A DNA stretch of 64,000 nt, from the NCBI GenBank assembly GCA_030998225.1, contig JAPYXD010000522.1:3844001-3908000 (forward strand), written 5' to 3'. The position numbers and the translations under genes were made by a program. Positions 35,062 through 47,200 of the stretch are shown here, piece after piece. A model generated the notes under the pieces. It had not been told where the DNA came from, searched no databases, and saw only the letters and a program-made list of their open reading frames with translations. Each line of letters starts with the position of its first letter. Position 1 is the first letter of the stretch. This stretch comes from Diplolepis rosae (taxonomy: Eukaryota; Arthropoda; Insecta; Hymenoptera; Diplolepididae).

Positions 35062-35789
35062 AAATAAACTGAAAAAAATTTTAAACAGAACCTAGAAATA
35101 CTTGTAATAGTCCTTATGAATGTTTACTACTGGGAAAAATCCAAAAGAAAACCGAGAATTCCTTAGTTAAAAACTAGCAAATACTTCAAAATTACTCTAA
35201 AAAATATTACAATAAACTCAAAACTGTTTGGCAATTTCTAAAATCATTGGAAAAAAAATCTTCAAATATTTCTTGAAATTATTCAAAAATGTTATACATT
35301 CTTGGAAATTAAAAACCTTTCTGTTACGTAGTAACAATATGAGTATTCATTGTTTTTATCACTCATATTGCCTCACTTCATAGACGAACCTGAGGATTGA
35401 ATCGGTTCTAATTTGTATTACTCTACACGCCCTTTACCTAGATAATCTTACATAGTTTTTACTCCAACCTTCCATCAGGTCATGCATTCCTTACCAACCC
35501 AAAAAGTGGGATGGACATTTTCCTCATTGTATACCATTTGCCAATCATTTGCCAAACGACTTAACTAAACTCCAATCAACTGATGAATCTTCCTCAAACT
35601 TCAAAGCAAGCAACGATTTAGAACCTAAGTGTCATTCTGACAGAAAACGGCTCTTAACACCGAACAAACTTGTACATTTTGATTTCATCCAAAATTATTG
35701 TGAACTCTTGAAATTGAATTCATTTGATAAAGATTATTAAGTAAGTGTTATATGCAACCTGAGTGATATTTTTGAAAAATCGAGTTTTA
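35062..35789. other. Intergenic stretch, no gene supported
   Basis: Follows SPH-A and the hAT-like element. A 63-codon frame starting with TTG at 35,549 has no recognisable similarity and no good start. Confidence 0.35.
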
Positions 35790-36708
35790 CCAGGTCTAGA
35801 AGTATGAATCCGGAATTTCCCTATAGATGGTGCTTGCCATCAGTTTAGGGACCGTACGGCCGCTTCTGCAGCGCCATCTGCTCCCTCTAGCAGCTGAGAA
35901 AGATTTTCAGTAGACAACAACCCAAGTTCGATATACCAGTGTATTTACTACAAGCATCAACATGTCGAGTTTTGTGCCTACGAACTACGATTTGCGGACA
36001 GCACTGGTTTTTTGTTATCACTTGAAGAAAACTGCTGCAGAATCGCATCAAAAGCTTGTCGAAGCTTACGGTGAACATGATCTTGGCAAAACATAGTGTT
36101 TTGAGTGGTTTAAAAAATCCAAAAGTGGTAATTTTAATGTGAGGAACGAAGATCGTGGAAAACCACCGAAAAAGTTCGAAAACTGGGATTAGAAGGGTGT
36201 TATCTATTATGAGCTGCTAAAACCTGGTGAAACTGTCAACACGAATCGCTACCAACAGCAAATGATCGATTTAAATCGAGCATTACAAGAAAAATGACCA
36301 GATTATCGAAGAAGGCAACACAAAATCATTTTTCTTCACGATAATGCCCCATCACACACAGCGAAACGGGTTAAGGAAACGATCAAGACGTTCAGTTGGG
36401 AATACTAGCGCATGCCACTTATTCTCCAGACTTGGCTCCGTCGGATTACCATCTGTTCGCATCACTGGGCCACGCTCTCGCTGAACAACGCTTCGCTTCG
36501 TACAGAAATGTACGAGAATGGCTTGATAACTGGTTTGATTTAAAATACGAACAGTTTTATTGGTGTGGCATTCATCATCTTCCGGAGAGGTGGGAAAAAT
36601 GTGTAAATAGCAATGGAAATTACTTTGAATAAAATATTTTTGATCATTTTCATGCAACAGAAGTGTAACTTTTGCAAAAAAATTCCGGTTTCATACTTCT
36701 AGACCTGG
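35790..36708 (+). mobile_element. Mariner deletion derivative, copy 2
   Basis: TA-flanked (35,788-35,789 and 36,709-36,710), with ends 'ccaggtctagaagtatgaat' and 'tttcatacttctagacctgg'. 919 bp, opposite in orientation to copy 1 and sharing its internal deletion. Confidence 0.93.
35962..36632 (+). pseudogene. Transposase relic of mariner copy 2
   Basis: Start 'MSSFVPTNYDLRTALVFCYH', then the HTH region with stops near 36,093 and 36,189. The same junction as in copy 1 occurs at about 36,183 ('PKKFENWD' then 'KGVIYYELLKPGE'). The second catalytic site is intact ('FLHDNAPSHTAKR') and the third lies in 'YSPDLAPSDYHLFASLGH' after a frame change near 36,400. Ends 'NSNGNYFE'. The first catalytic Asp is absent. 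Confidence 0.85.
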
Positions 36709-36714
36709 TACATT

Positions 36715-37320
36715 CTCATCATAAATGACACAAATGTGAAAAATGACTTTCAAAATTTTCATCAAATCATTACGTTTTGAGACGGTTTTTACGAAAGTGT
36801 GTCTGTTGGTCGTATTCTCGAAGACTCTTGATAGAATTATCGGATTGAATTGAGCTTTGGTATACTTTATCGGAGCCCAAAAAGTAAGGACAAGTTCGTT
36901 AAACAACCTCATCCGACAAAAATTGTCAACTTTATGAAAAAATCCAAAATTTCAATACTGGTTTCTGATAGTTCTAATAAGTCTGAACTAATTATCCTCT
37001 CAACATTTTTCGATTGAACTAAAATTAGAAAAGTTACAGTTTGTAAAAACTTGAAAAAAGTCAATATCTAAATTCCAATTTTCACTTCAATTTTACAAAA
37101 TACGAAAGAAAAGTTATGATACAAAATTATTTACTACATAAAAATCTACAAGTTTGAATCGCAAAATTTTTTCATAGGATGTATATTTTTTATTTAAATT
37201 AAAAAAAATACGATTAAAATTTTAAAATTCCATTACTTAAACAAAATAGATGACATACGAAAAAAACGTTAAGATGGGAAATTATTTACTTAAACGAGGT
37301 CCACAAATTCTCAGTAGGAC
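36715..37320 (+). repeat. Interspersed repeat of the 'TGACTTTC...GTCTGT' family, copy 1 (diverged)
   Basis: Shares 'gaaaaatgactttcaaaatt', 'cattacgttttgagac' and 'cgttaaacaacctcatccga' with the copy at 42,830-43,560 and with the inverted copy at 52,340-53,230. No coding sequence. The type is unknown; the tetranucleotide run within the family is short in this copy. Confidence 0.75.
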
Positions 37321-37554
37321 ATTTTTTGACAAGATATATGCTTCGTTTAAGTTTGGTTTATGATTGGATTTTAAATATTGAAAATCAAACGTTCCATTTT
37401 TAACCAAAATATGTGAGATACAAAATACAATCTCTTAAGATTATTTGTAATCCTTTGAAATCTTCTGACGCCGGAACTTTTAGAAATTCCTTTATACAGG
37501 GCATACCATCGGAGACTTCTCTTTTAGTTTCGTAATAAAACACAAAATTTGGAT

Positions 37555-37890
37555 GAAAATGTTGTGGATCTTTATTGGTATATAATATAATCCAACGGTG
37601 TTGAATCACACGATTTAGGCGGTCAATTTTCTGCAGAATTACGCGAAATTATTCGATCTGTGAATTTGCTTTGCAATAAATCCATTGTTTCTTTGGCTGT
37701 ATGGCATGTTGTGCCGTTCTATTGAAACCACATGTCACGTATATCCATATCATCAATAATTGGCCAAAAATAATTGGTCAACATTTCCCGATAGCGCAAT
37801 CTATTGAAAGCAATGGCGTTTCCAGCCTCATTTTCAAAAAAATACGGCTCAATCACACTTCGAGATCAAAAAACACACCAAACAGTAAAA
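37555..37890 (-). pseudogene. Mariner-like (DUF4817 group) transposase fragment
   Basis: Minus-strand reading gives 'VIEPYFFENEAGNAIAFNRL', 'YREMLTNYFWPIIDDMDIRD', 'MWFQ' then a stop, 'NGTTCHTAKETMDLLQSKF' and 'DRIISRNS' before 'PPKSCDSTPLDYI'. These are successive parts of the catalytic domain of insect mariner-like transposases, where QQDGATCHTA normally stands; the Gln is a stop and the Asp is Asn. Old and dead; ends unclear. Confidence 0.75.
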
Positions 37891-38258
37891 CGAGAAGAAT
37901 TGAAAGGCAATATATCGCAATTGCTTCAGTCTCATTCTAAGGAATGGAAGGATCCTTTTAGGGACTTTTTTCCCATTAGAATTTAATTTATTTGTTTTGA
38001 AATGGCATGAAGAATGAGTGCAAAATGGTTAAGAAAAAAACGACCCTTGTCTGTAATAATTGCACAAAAACGCGACTTGCGATTAAAGGTGATCGTTGAT
38101 TGACATCCCCTGTGAATTTACGGGGCTGACGTAACTGGATTAACGTGAGTTTCCAACGCCACATTGGCGCTACCAGAACGTTAACCTAACGTTGTAAAAG
38201 CGCCGTTGCTCCTCCCCGTCAATGCAGCGGAATTTTCCGTATAACCTGACGGTTTTTT

Positions 38259-38804
38259 CAATGTAATTTCGCTGTAACTAAATTCTGGGTACGTAGTTCA
38301 AATCATGGAGTTCGATGGCGCTACCTCCGCCACTTACATTGTTAAGCTTCCCCGTCACTGATATATGTCAGTGCATTTGCGTTGATTTGCAAGTGATTAT
38401 TCGAGGAGTATACAGAAGCTGTGTTTTCCAATTTTTTTTTAAGTAAGTGCATTTTACTTGAATTAATGTGCAATGAAAACCAAATGAAACAACACGTGAC
38501 ACGTAGTAATTTTACAATCTTATTTGTAATTTGGTTTTCATTGCACATTAATTCAAGAAAAATTGGAAAACGCAGCTTCTGTATACTCCTTGAATAATGA
38601 CTTGCTTCAAAATTCATATATAAAACCACAATCTACACAAAACTACGCCGTAAACTACGAAACGTTTTCATATACAAATCAACGCAAATGCACTGAGATA
38701 TATCAATGACGGGGAAGCTTAACAATGTAAGTGGCGGAGGTGGCGCTATCGAACTTCACGATTTGAACTACGTACCCAGAACTAAGTTACAGCGAAATAC
38801 ATTG
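38259..38804. mobile_element. Palindromic MITE with about 140-bp arms
   Basis: The left arm 'caatgtaatttcgctgtaac', with 'gggtacgtagttcaaatc' and 'ccgccacttacattgttaag' inside, is mirrored on the right ('cttaacaatgtaagtggcgg', 'gatttgaactacgtaccc', ending 'cagcgaaatacattg'). Inner arms continue with 'gaaaaccaaa'/'tttggttttc'. No coding sequence. Confidence 0.85.
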
Positions 38805-41308
38805 GAGCTTGGGGCCTTGGGGGGCCTGTTTGGAATTTGAGCACACTGTACAGAATTCGAGATAGGAATTCTCGGACTTCGTAATTTTTTTTATGGTCAC
38901 AGCAGTGAAAATAAATCACCGCACGCATGACTTTATTTCTCGTTGTTTGTGATTCTAAGTCTCCGACTTTGTGGAATAAAATCATGTTAGGGTCCGTGCT
39001 TTAAAGTTTCGGACTCCATGATCTATAAATAATATCAAGAAGCAGTTCCGTGAACTAATATCTCGCGATTTCTCTCCGTGTAGTTCCGCAAATCTTTTAT
39101 TCTTTTGTCATCGCAACTGATTTTTCCTATACGTTGTTTTAGTAGCGTGAATTTTTGAAATATTTGTATGTAACATGATTCCTCTTATTAAATTTATTCA
39201 TCCTATGCACGAAAATAATTTATCAAATAGTAATGTTATTTACAAAAACCATATTTCCCCGGCGGACTACTTCGCCTTGGCTTACCCTACCAGTTTTGAC
39301 AGGTCACCTCAGGGACTAGTTTCTCTTGCGAGAAATATTTTCAAGTAACCGAACGTTTTTTTGGAATTGTCTTTGCAAGTGAAATTTATTACTGCACAAT
39401 AAAAGTTTTAAAATCTGATTCAAAATTCTCGAGAAACATAGGTAAAATTGTTGCTTCCTGCTTACTGCACAAATTGCAGGGCTGTCCACCATGGCAATTT
39501 CTGCATTAGCGAAGAATTTTTAAGAATAAATGTTATTAAAATTAATAGTATATTATGGATCAAGGGAAAAAATAGACTTTTCATAGCGCCTCTATTGAAA
39601 TTTCGATTTTCGGTACCTGCGAAGCGGGTTGAAACTTTAAAGGTAGGGTTATAAATTGCAGTTTCAACCCGCTCTACGCAGTTACGTCAAATCAAATGCT
39701 CAAAACAGTTGCTATGAAAAATAATATGCATTACTCGAAACAAAACACAGCGGATGCAGCTCATGTGACTGCAGCCCTTGCTTCGCTCGGGCAGCAAAAT
39801 TCACGCTCGTTGCTTTTCAGTAGAGTGATTGGACATTGGAAAAAGTATACAGTGTTCGACAGGAGTTGAACAATCTACCATTTTTAGGCGGGTGTGAATT
39901 TTGCCGCCCGAGTCGCAAGCGAGGACGTCAATCACACGAAACTAATGAAGCCTGTTGTACTATGACACATACGATATTTTTTTCACGCAGGTGTGAATTT
40001 GTCGAGTTTATCATGCTCGTAAGAAGGGACAAAACTACGAGTGAAGTAAGGAATAGCAGGAATAAAACTATCCTCAATCAGTAAAAATACCCGCGTGGAA
40101 AAGTTTAATGGCAGTCTATTGTCTAATGTGGACCAGGTCTGGCAATGTCCAGGCCGACTAGTCTGGAAGTTCTGGTCTGGCTCAGATCTGGCGCTGGGCA
40201 GCATATCATGACAAAGAAGTTAGTATGTGGCGAACCAAATTTTTTTTTACAAGATTCGAAAAATTCATAGGATAGTAACAATTTTTTAGAAACATTTATT
40301 ACGCGACCCAAAACAAGTATCTCCATTTTGCAAATATTGCAACTACTTACTTTTTAATTCCAAAAATTGCGAAGATTGAGTTGTGACTTTGCGCGTCATA
40401 TTGCTAGTCTTCATCGCTCAAACGTGTTGATAAATCGAATAAACTGTCAAGAGTTTCTGAGCAAGAGCTTGACAGCATTTTTTGACGCATGAAAAGTGGA
40501 ATATTTCTTGCGGAAGGGTGATTTATTTCTTAATTAAAAGATAAGCACAAACCCCGTGTATCTAATAAAGAAGAATGTAAGATAGAATTGAATTACTTTG
40601 AGAGGTTAGGATTTTTAATCGAAATCTATAAATGTTCAATTAAAATGGTTTTTCAACCAAAAATTTATCAGCTGACCATCAATTTGTGGGTAACCAGCCG
40701 CGAACTAGTGGCTGACTATTCGCTGACTAGTGTCTGACTGGCAGCTGGCTTGAGGCTGTGCAACCTATGGCTTGTGGCTGCACTGAAAAAACAGTATAGC
40801 TGAGAGAACTATATTTTGGTCCTCAGAACCAGAAAATATTGCTATCAGACCAATGCTACGGTTTAGTCCTCAGAACTATACGAGTATAGGTGAGACAGCT
40901 ATACTGGTATTCCTAAACGTAATATTGCTCCACAAAGGATACAAGTTTGTTGATATGACAATACGATGTATAGCTATCGTAATCAAAATATTATGCCTGT
41001 TATAACAATGCATGCGATAGAGTTGTCGCATATTCTGTAATCCAGAGCTTTAATTATAAATAATAGGAAATGAAAAAATGATGGTCAAATTATAGTAATT
41101 ATGTTAGTACTTACCTCCGAAAGCTTCGATATATTCTCTTAATCCCCAATCAGTCAATTTTTTCTTCACCCACTCGTCCATCGCTGTTATGAATTTTCGC
41201 TATGTAAGTGGCAACATCAGTCTGCAAACTTGGTGAGAGCGAAAGAGAGAGACGATGGGAGGTTATTCTGTGTTTGTCTATGCGTACCGCGTTAGCCTCG
41301 GCGTTAGC
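38805..41308. other. Intergenic, with a short inverted repeat
   Basis: No gene was recognised. Arms 'gcgaagcgggttgaaact' (about 39,618) and 'agtttcaacccgctctacgc' (about 39,659) form a small hairpin. Words such as 'tcctcagaacca' and 'tcctcagaacta' repeat around 40,840-40,880 near an 'actgaaaaaacagtatagct' start. Confidence 0.4.
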
Positions 41309-41884
41309 GAGTATTTCCCAACTGAACGTCTCGATCGTTTCCTTAACCCGTTTCGCTGTGTGCGATGGGGCATTATCGTGAAGAAAAATGGCTTTGTGTT
41401 GCCTTCTTCGATAATCTGGTCATTTTTCTTGTAATGCTCGATTTAAATCGATCATTTGCTGTTGGTAGCGATTCGTGTTGACAGTTTCACCAGGTTTTAG
41501 CAGCTCATAATAGATAACACCCTTCTGATCCCAGTTTTCGAACTTTTTCGGTGGTTTTCCACGATCTTCGTTTCTCACAACAAAATTACCACTTTAAAAT
41601 TTTTTAAACCACTCGAAACACTGTGTTTTGCCAAGAGCATGTTCACCATAAGCTTCGACAAGCATTCGATGCAATTCTGCAGCAGTTTTCTTCAAGTGAT
41701 AACAAAAAACCAGTGCTGTCCGCAAATCGTAGTTCGTAGGCACATAACTCGACATGTTGATGCTTGTAGTAAATACACTGGTATATCGAACTGGGGTTGT
41801 TGTCTACTGAAAATCTTTCTCAGCTACTAGAGGGAGCAGATGGCGCTGCAGAAGCGGCCGTACGGTCCCTAAACTGATGGCAAA
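41309..41884 (-). mobile_element. Mariner deletion derivative, copy 3 (truncated)
   Basis: Matches the 5' two-thirds of copies 1 and 2 on the minus strand, from the leader 'cagtttagggaccgtacggc' (reverse complement at 41,884) to 'cgttcagttgggaaatact'. It shares the same internal junction near 41,535. Terminal repeats are missing at both ends: a palindromic MITE abuts the right end. Confidence 0.88.
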
Positions 41885-42198
41885 TAACGTTAACTGGTAA
41901 TTGAAATGTGCAATAATTTTATTTATTTACGCTAAAAATTGAAAAAAACATAATACCTGTCATTCAAGGCAGTGCAGTGGTTCATCACTTTCCATGTCTT
42001 CACCGTCAGGATTGAATATTTGTTAGAGTGAGATGAAAGTATAGTTGTGTCTCATTCCAACCAATGGTCAACTTTAACGGAGGAGTTCTACAAAAGGTGA
42101 ACCACTGCACTGCCTTCAATGACAGGTATTATGTTTTATTAATTTTTAGCGTAAATAAATAAAATTATTGCATATTTCAATTACCAGTTGACGTTATT
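41883..42198. mobile_element. Palindromic MITE, 316 bp
   Basis: Left arm 'aataacgttaactggtaatt' and right arm 'aattaccagttgacgttatt' are inverted over about 125 bp; 'cattcaaggcagtgcagtgg' and 'ccactgcactgccttcaatg' lie at the inner end. Confidence 0.87.
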
Positions 42199-42829
42199 GT
42201 TAACGTAGAATAAGGATAAAAACATTTTGAATGTTTATTTTACCTCATTCATGAGTTATAATGCTACTATTATATTTATATACTATTTTATTGATTTTTA
42301 TACAAATTATACTATTATACACTATCACTACACATCGCTGAACATAATATATTACCGCTGTTAAAATTAATTTTACGCTTACAGGATTCGAAACCTTTAC
42401 TTTTACCCAACCTACATGTATAACGCAGTCTAACCTTATAAATTAAACCGTACGGCTACTGAAGCACTTGCGATATTTCCCAAAAAATGTTGACATTTTA
42501 TCTTTAAAAAATGAAGGGCCGTATAAGAAATTGCTGCGTCTTGTTTAGCCAACAATTTTATATAATAAAGAAGTTTAAAGAATTATTATGTTTCTAAATT
42601 TTTAAATGATAAGATTTTAAATAAAATAACCACTAAATTCTAAATTATTAAATATAAGAATATCATAATCGTGACAGTAAAAATTCCACAAGACTTTCAA
42701 GCGCAGTCCAAGAATTTTTCTTTGACTTGTGTAATTATTTTTTCCTTGCATTATACGACTAAATAAAGCATACTGAGCACGATTCTTTTATTTTTACATT
42801 GTCATCATGGATGAGAAGGTATTGGTTTT
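42199..42829. other. Intergenic, nothing recognised
   Basis: AT-rich sequence without a recognisable gene or repeat. Confidence 0.35.
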
Positions 42830-43560
42830 ATGTGAAAAATGACTTTCGAAATTTTCATCAAATCTTTACGTTTTGAGACCCCCTGGGTCAGAAAAAAGGG
42901 TTTTTATGAAAGTGTCTGTCTGTCTGTCTCTCCGTCTGTCTGTCTGTCTGTCTGTCTGTCTGTAGGTCGTGTGCGGCATAACTCTCGATAGAATTATCAG
43001 ATTGAATTGAGCTTTGGCACACTTTATCGGAGCCGAAAAAGTAAGGACAAGTTCGTTAACCAGCCACATCCAATCAAAATTGAGGGATTGAGCACTACTT
43101 TTGTGTTTTTGAAAATAATTTTTTAAAAGAATCAAAAATTTCAATACTGGTTTTTGATAGTGCTCATAAATCTCTACAAATTATCCTGATAACATTTTTT
43201 GATTAAATCAAAATTAGAAATGTTACAGCATATTCAAATTCGAAAAAAGACAATATCAAAATTCCATTTTCAAGTTAAATTATACGAGATACGAAAAAAC
43301 GATATGATACAATATCATTTTTTACATACAGACCTACAAATTTGAATTGTAACATTTCTTCATAAGATGCATATTTTTCTTATTAATTTAAAAAAAAAAC
43401 CATTGAAAATCCAAGATTCAATTTTTTAACAATAATATGTGAAATACGAAAAAAACGTAAGAATACAAAGTTGTTCGTTTCAAAAAGATCTACAAATCTT
43501 GTCTCACACAGTTTCTGATTTTTATATTTTTTTATATTTTATATTTTTATATGAAAAATG
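42830..43560 (+). repeat. Interspersed repeat of the 'TGACTTTC...GTCTGT' family, copy 2, with (TCTG)n
   Basis: Starts 'gaaaaatgactttcgaaatt', carries a (TCTG)n run at about 42,912-42,964, then 'gataaagtgtgccaaagctc' (as reverse complement) and 'gttaaccagccacatccaat', and ends in an AT-rich run. It matches 52,340-53,230 in inverted orientation. Confidence 0.8.
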
Positions 43561-44176
43561 ACTTTCAAATTTTTTTTATTATTTGCTTTTAACTAGTCTT
43601 TGCAAGTCATAGCAAACATGAAAAGATTTTTAATTATACTTTAAAAATCACTGTGATGAAATGTCATGCGTATTTTTCAATCTTGAATTTAAATACAATC
43701 TGAAATTGTTTTGAGAAATTGTTGAGACTCATAGAAATCTCACAACTTGAAGAAAAAGTAGTGTTTTACTGAAATTGAAATATTTTTGCTATATTGTTCA
43801 AGAAATGAAAATTGCTTTTGATTTATTCAGTTCATGCAACCTAATTTTTGTTGAATTAACACAACTTTTCATTTAGTATAAAGAAAATCGAGAGATGGTC
43901 AGCATAAGATATTTTAATGAGGGACGAAAATTTTAGAAATACGTAAAATAGAATACGTGCCAATGCACACAATTCGGGTAATTGTGAGACTCGCGACAAT
44001 GCTCACAGGACTCATTATACGCCTAAGCACGTAATATGCTATTATTTTGCACTGTTGAAGAAATAAAAGACACGGTTTCAGTGTGCTGTTTATTCTGTAT
44101 ATCTTTGGTCTATAATAAAAAGAAATACTGAGTGTGATTAAATAACTGAAGCTAATTACACCATAGTGTTAATATC

Positions 44177-44184
44177 TATAAAAG
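44177..44184 (+). promoter_or_regulatory. TATA box of SPH-B
   Basis: TATAAAAG stands 47 bases before the start codon at 44,231, in a stretch aligned with the SPH-A promoter. The expected start of transcription about 30 bases downstream would give a leader of around 20 bases. Confidence 0.6.
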
Positions 44185-44230
44185 CCCAACAGAAACTGTC
44201 GACTTGAACTTTGTTTGTCACTTTGTAAAA

Positions 44231-47200
44231 ATGAAGTGCCTGAATGCTGTTTTACTGTCTCTTATTATCGCTGACATCTTTCCTCAAGGTAATTATTCTT
44301 ATGATTTCTAAAATTCCTAGAAGAGTGAAAAAATAAAAGCGGATGATCGCTTTTTTATCGCATTGCTTCGTTAGGAGAATGTTTTCTGATAAGCGCTTCG
44401 ATTTCGTTTCCCACGAAGTGTGAGGTTAAATAATAGGTTTAAATAGGTTAAATATGTTTTAAATAAGGCTGTCATTCTTTTACAAACTGCACACTAATCT
44501 AAACTTGACATTTTGAAATCGTCTGACATTTTTTTCACAACTTATATACATGAAATTACTTCACGAATAATTCAGGATTTTACTGGATAAATTTTTTTTC
44601 AAAAATATCCACATTTAAATTTTCAATAATTTGCTGGATTTTCTCCAATCTTTTCCTACTTGAAATTTATTATCTCCAGTTGTGCTAATCGGATCAATCT
44701 CGGTCTTGTTTTATTTCAAATTTTTGTATGTAGGCAACTGAGTCACTTACTTTCGTTACCACACTGAGAAAAATATATCTTAGTTTCTTCTTTTTTTTAG
44801 GCGATCATTTTCTCCTTCTTCCCTCTTTCTCTTTATACGTTTCTACCTTCATTTTTCTACTTATCATTGACAACTTGTGTGAAAGGAGAAATTATTCAGA
44901 CTTTTATTATCATGCACAATTATGAAACAATGTTAGGTAATTATATTAGGCAATTTAAACATTTATGTAGTAAAGTCGAAGAAATCTGAAAATAATAATT
45001 CTGCTCCAAGCTGGGTTCGAACTCGCGCACTCGTGGTCCGTAGGCTAGAACGTAGACCGCTGACCTGTGAAATCATTGCAACGGCACTTTGATTATTAGT
45101 TACATGACCCACAGCCTGAGATGCCTCATTTTCTTACGAGTTTTACTTTGAAAAACCCTGCTCTTGTTGGTAAAATCGTTTCCCAGCCGTAAAAAAAAAC
45201 TAATTTGTTTTTCTAAATGCAGATTCTACATAGCGAAACTATCGGTTTTGCCTAATGACTTTATTTAATAACTTAATGGAAGGAATGATTAGCAAAATTG
45301 TATTATAAAATCGGAAAACCGAAAAAATCAAAATACCTTTCAAAACTTTTTCAAGTGTTTTGTCTTGGAAAACTCGAAAATCAAGCTTAAAATCATTGAC
45401 AATCGTAACCGATGCGCTTCTCGGATAATAATGAGAAGCGCTTCGTTCAATTTTTCATGGTGTTTCATTGAAAAAAATAAAAAGCATTGAAAAACAGCAA
45501 CCATGCCGTAAATATGCAGATGGTCTTTAGTAATTAAAATCTTTATGAAGTCACTTTTTTAAATTTAAAATTTTATAAAATTAGTGACTTTTTATGAAGT
45601 CAACTTTATAAAATTTTTTATATAAATTGTCTTTCTAAAATGCGTTTTTTATAAAGACACGAAACTTTATGAAATCACTGATTTTTATAAAGTTTTGTCT
45701 TTTTATAAAGGTACGATTCTTTATGAAAACTCTTAACTTTATAAAATCTTTATATATTTCCGTCAAAATTTGAATAACAATTTTCCTATAAAAAAAAGTA
45801 AATACTTTCATTTTCTATCCTCTTATTTCACGTTCGAAATAGAATATACTTCTTTTCAACCAACAAATTTTCCTATTTTCTACTCCCTGAGGTAGAATCC
45901 CTTTAAAAAGAGGAAAAATTTAGATATATTTTTCTCAGTGCAGAAACACTTTTTTTGGATTCTGCGCATTGTTTTTTATCCATGAAAATAATCAACAAAT
46001 ATTTTCAAACTGTAATGTAACATGGTAAAGGAGCGCGCTGTGTGACTTGCGCTCGGAAATATTTAATATCAACATCCAATCTATCAGGGACTCCACTTTT
46101 TCGTGAAACGAATTCTGTAGATCTGAGAATGGAGAATAAAATGGTATTTTTTTAAATCGATTCAAGTTGGGGGAAGGGCATGTTAAAACTATTTAAATAA
46201 TTAAATTGTCATTATTTTTAATTTGTTTACAATAAAAATTTCGTTTAAAATACACTTCGACAGTTAACGTAACAAAGCGTAGAATAAAACAAGACCGGCA
46301 TTGATCGGATTAGCACAACTGGAGATAATGAATTTCCAGTAGGAGAAGATTGGAGAAAATCCAGCAAATTATCGAAAATTTATACGTGGATATTTTTTTT
46401 TTTTAATTTTTGTAGCAAAATCCTAAACTACGTGTCAACTAAATTTCTTGAAACATGGAGGAAAAATTGTTTCATCGCATTTGAATGTTTGATTTGAATT
46501 TCGGAACGAACTTTGCACACACGCGTGTCATTTGTAAAATTGAGGTTAAAATTTCCCAAATTATAGTTTTTGGTATTCCAAGGTCTTCTTCTAGTTGCCG
46601 CACAGTCATACGACGATCTTGTTCGATCGCAAGTCGCACCCGCTCAATATTATCCAAAGTTTTTGTCGTCGAAGGTCGGCCAGAACGAGAATCACTATTA
46701 ACAGAAGTGCGGTCTCCTTTGCAACGATTATACCACTCGTTTTCCGAGTTGAAAACAAAATTTGATGCAAATTCGTTGATCTGGTTTTTCAGTCATTGTT
46801 AACAATCGCAAAATCCGCTGAACTCCAAAATAGCTCTGTAAAGAAAGACACGTAGCGCATGAACTATACGTCCGACAGATGTCAGCAAGCAACCGATAGG
46901 TTCGTGAGGTCTTACTGTAGCCCTTCATGCCCCGCAGAGGTCGCTCGAACTCTATGGTGCGGAGATATAAGGGTAGGCTCGATACTTTCTGGACAGACCT
47001 CGTTTATTGGTCAATTAATTCCAATACTTTATTGGAAGTTTCCAAAAAAATTTTTTTAGAATGTACGGTATGTAATAGAATGACCCATATACAACAGAAG
47101 CTCGTCGTTAGTCGATTAGCCGAAAGTGCTAACAGTGTGTCGCGAACTGGAGCTCAAATCTAATTACTCAAATACAAACCATTTAAGAAAATTTGCATCT

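Noticed and set aside
35549..35740. 63-codon open frame after SPH-A
   Set aside because: It starts with TTG, has no recognisable domain, and has no paralogous counterpart after SPH-B.
42912..42964. CRISPR-like or functional tandem array at the (TCTG)n run
   Set aside because: It is a simple tetranucleotide microsatellite within an interspersed repeat; there are no spacers.
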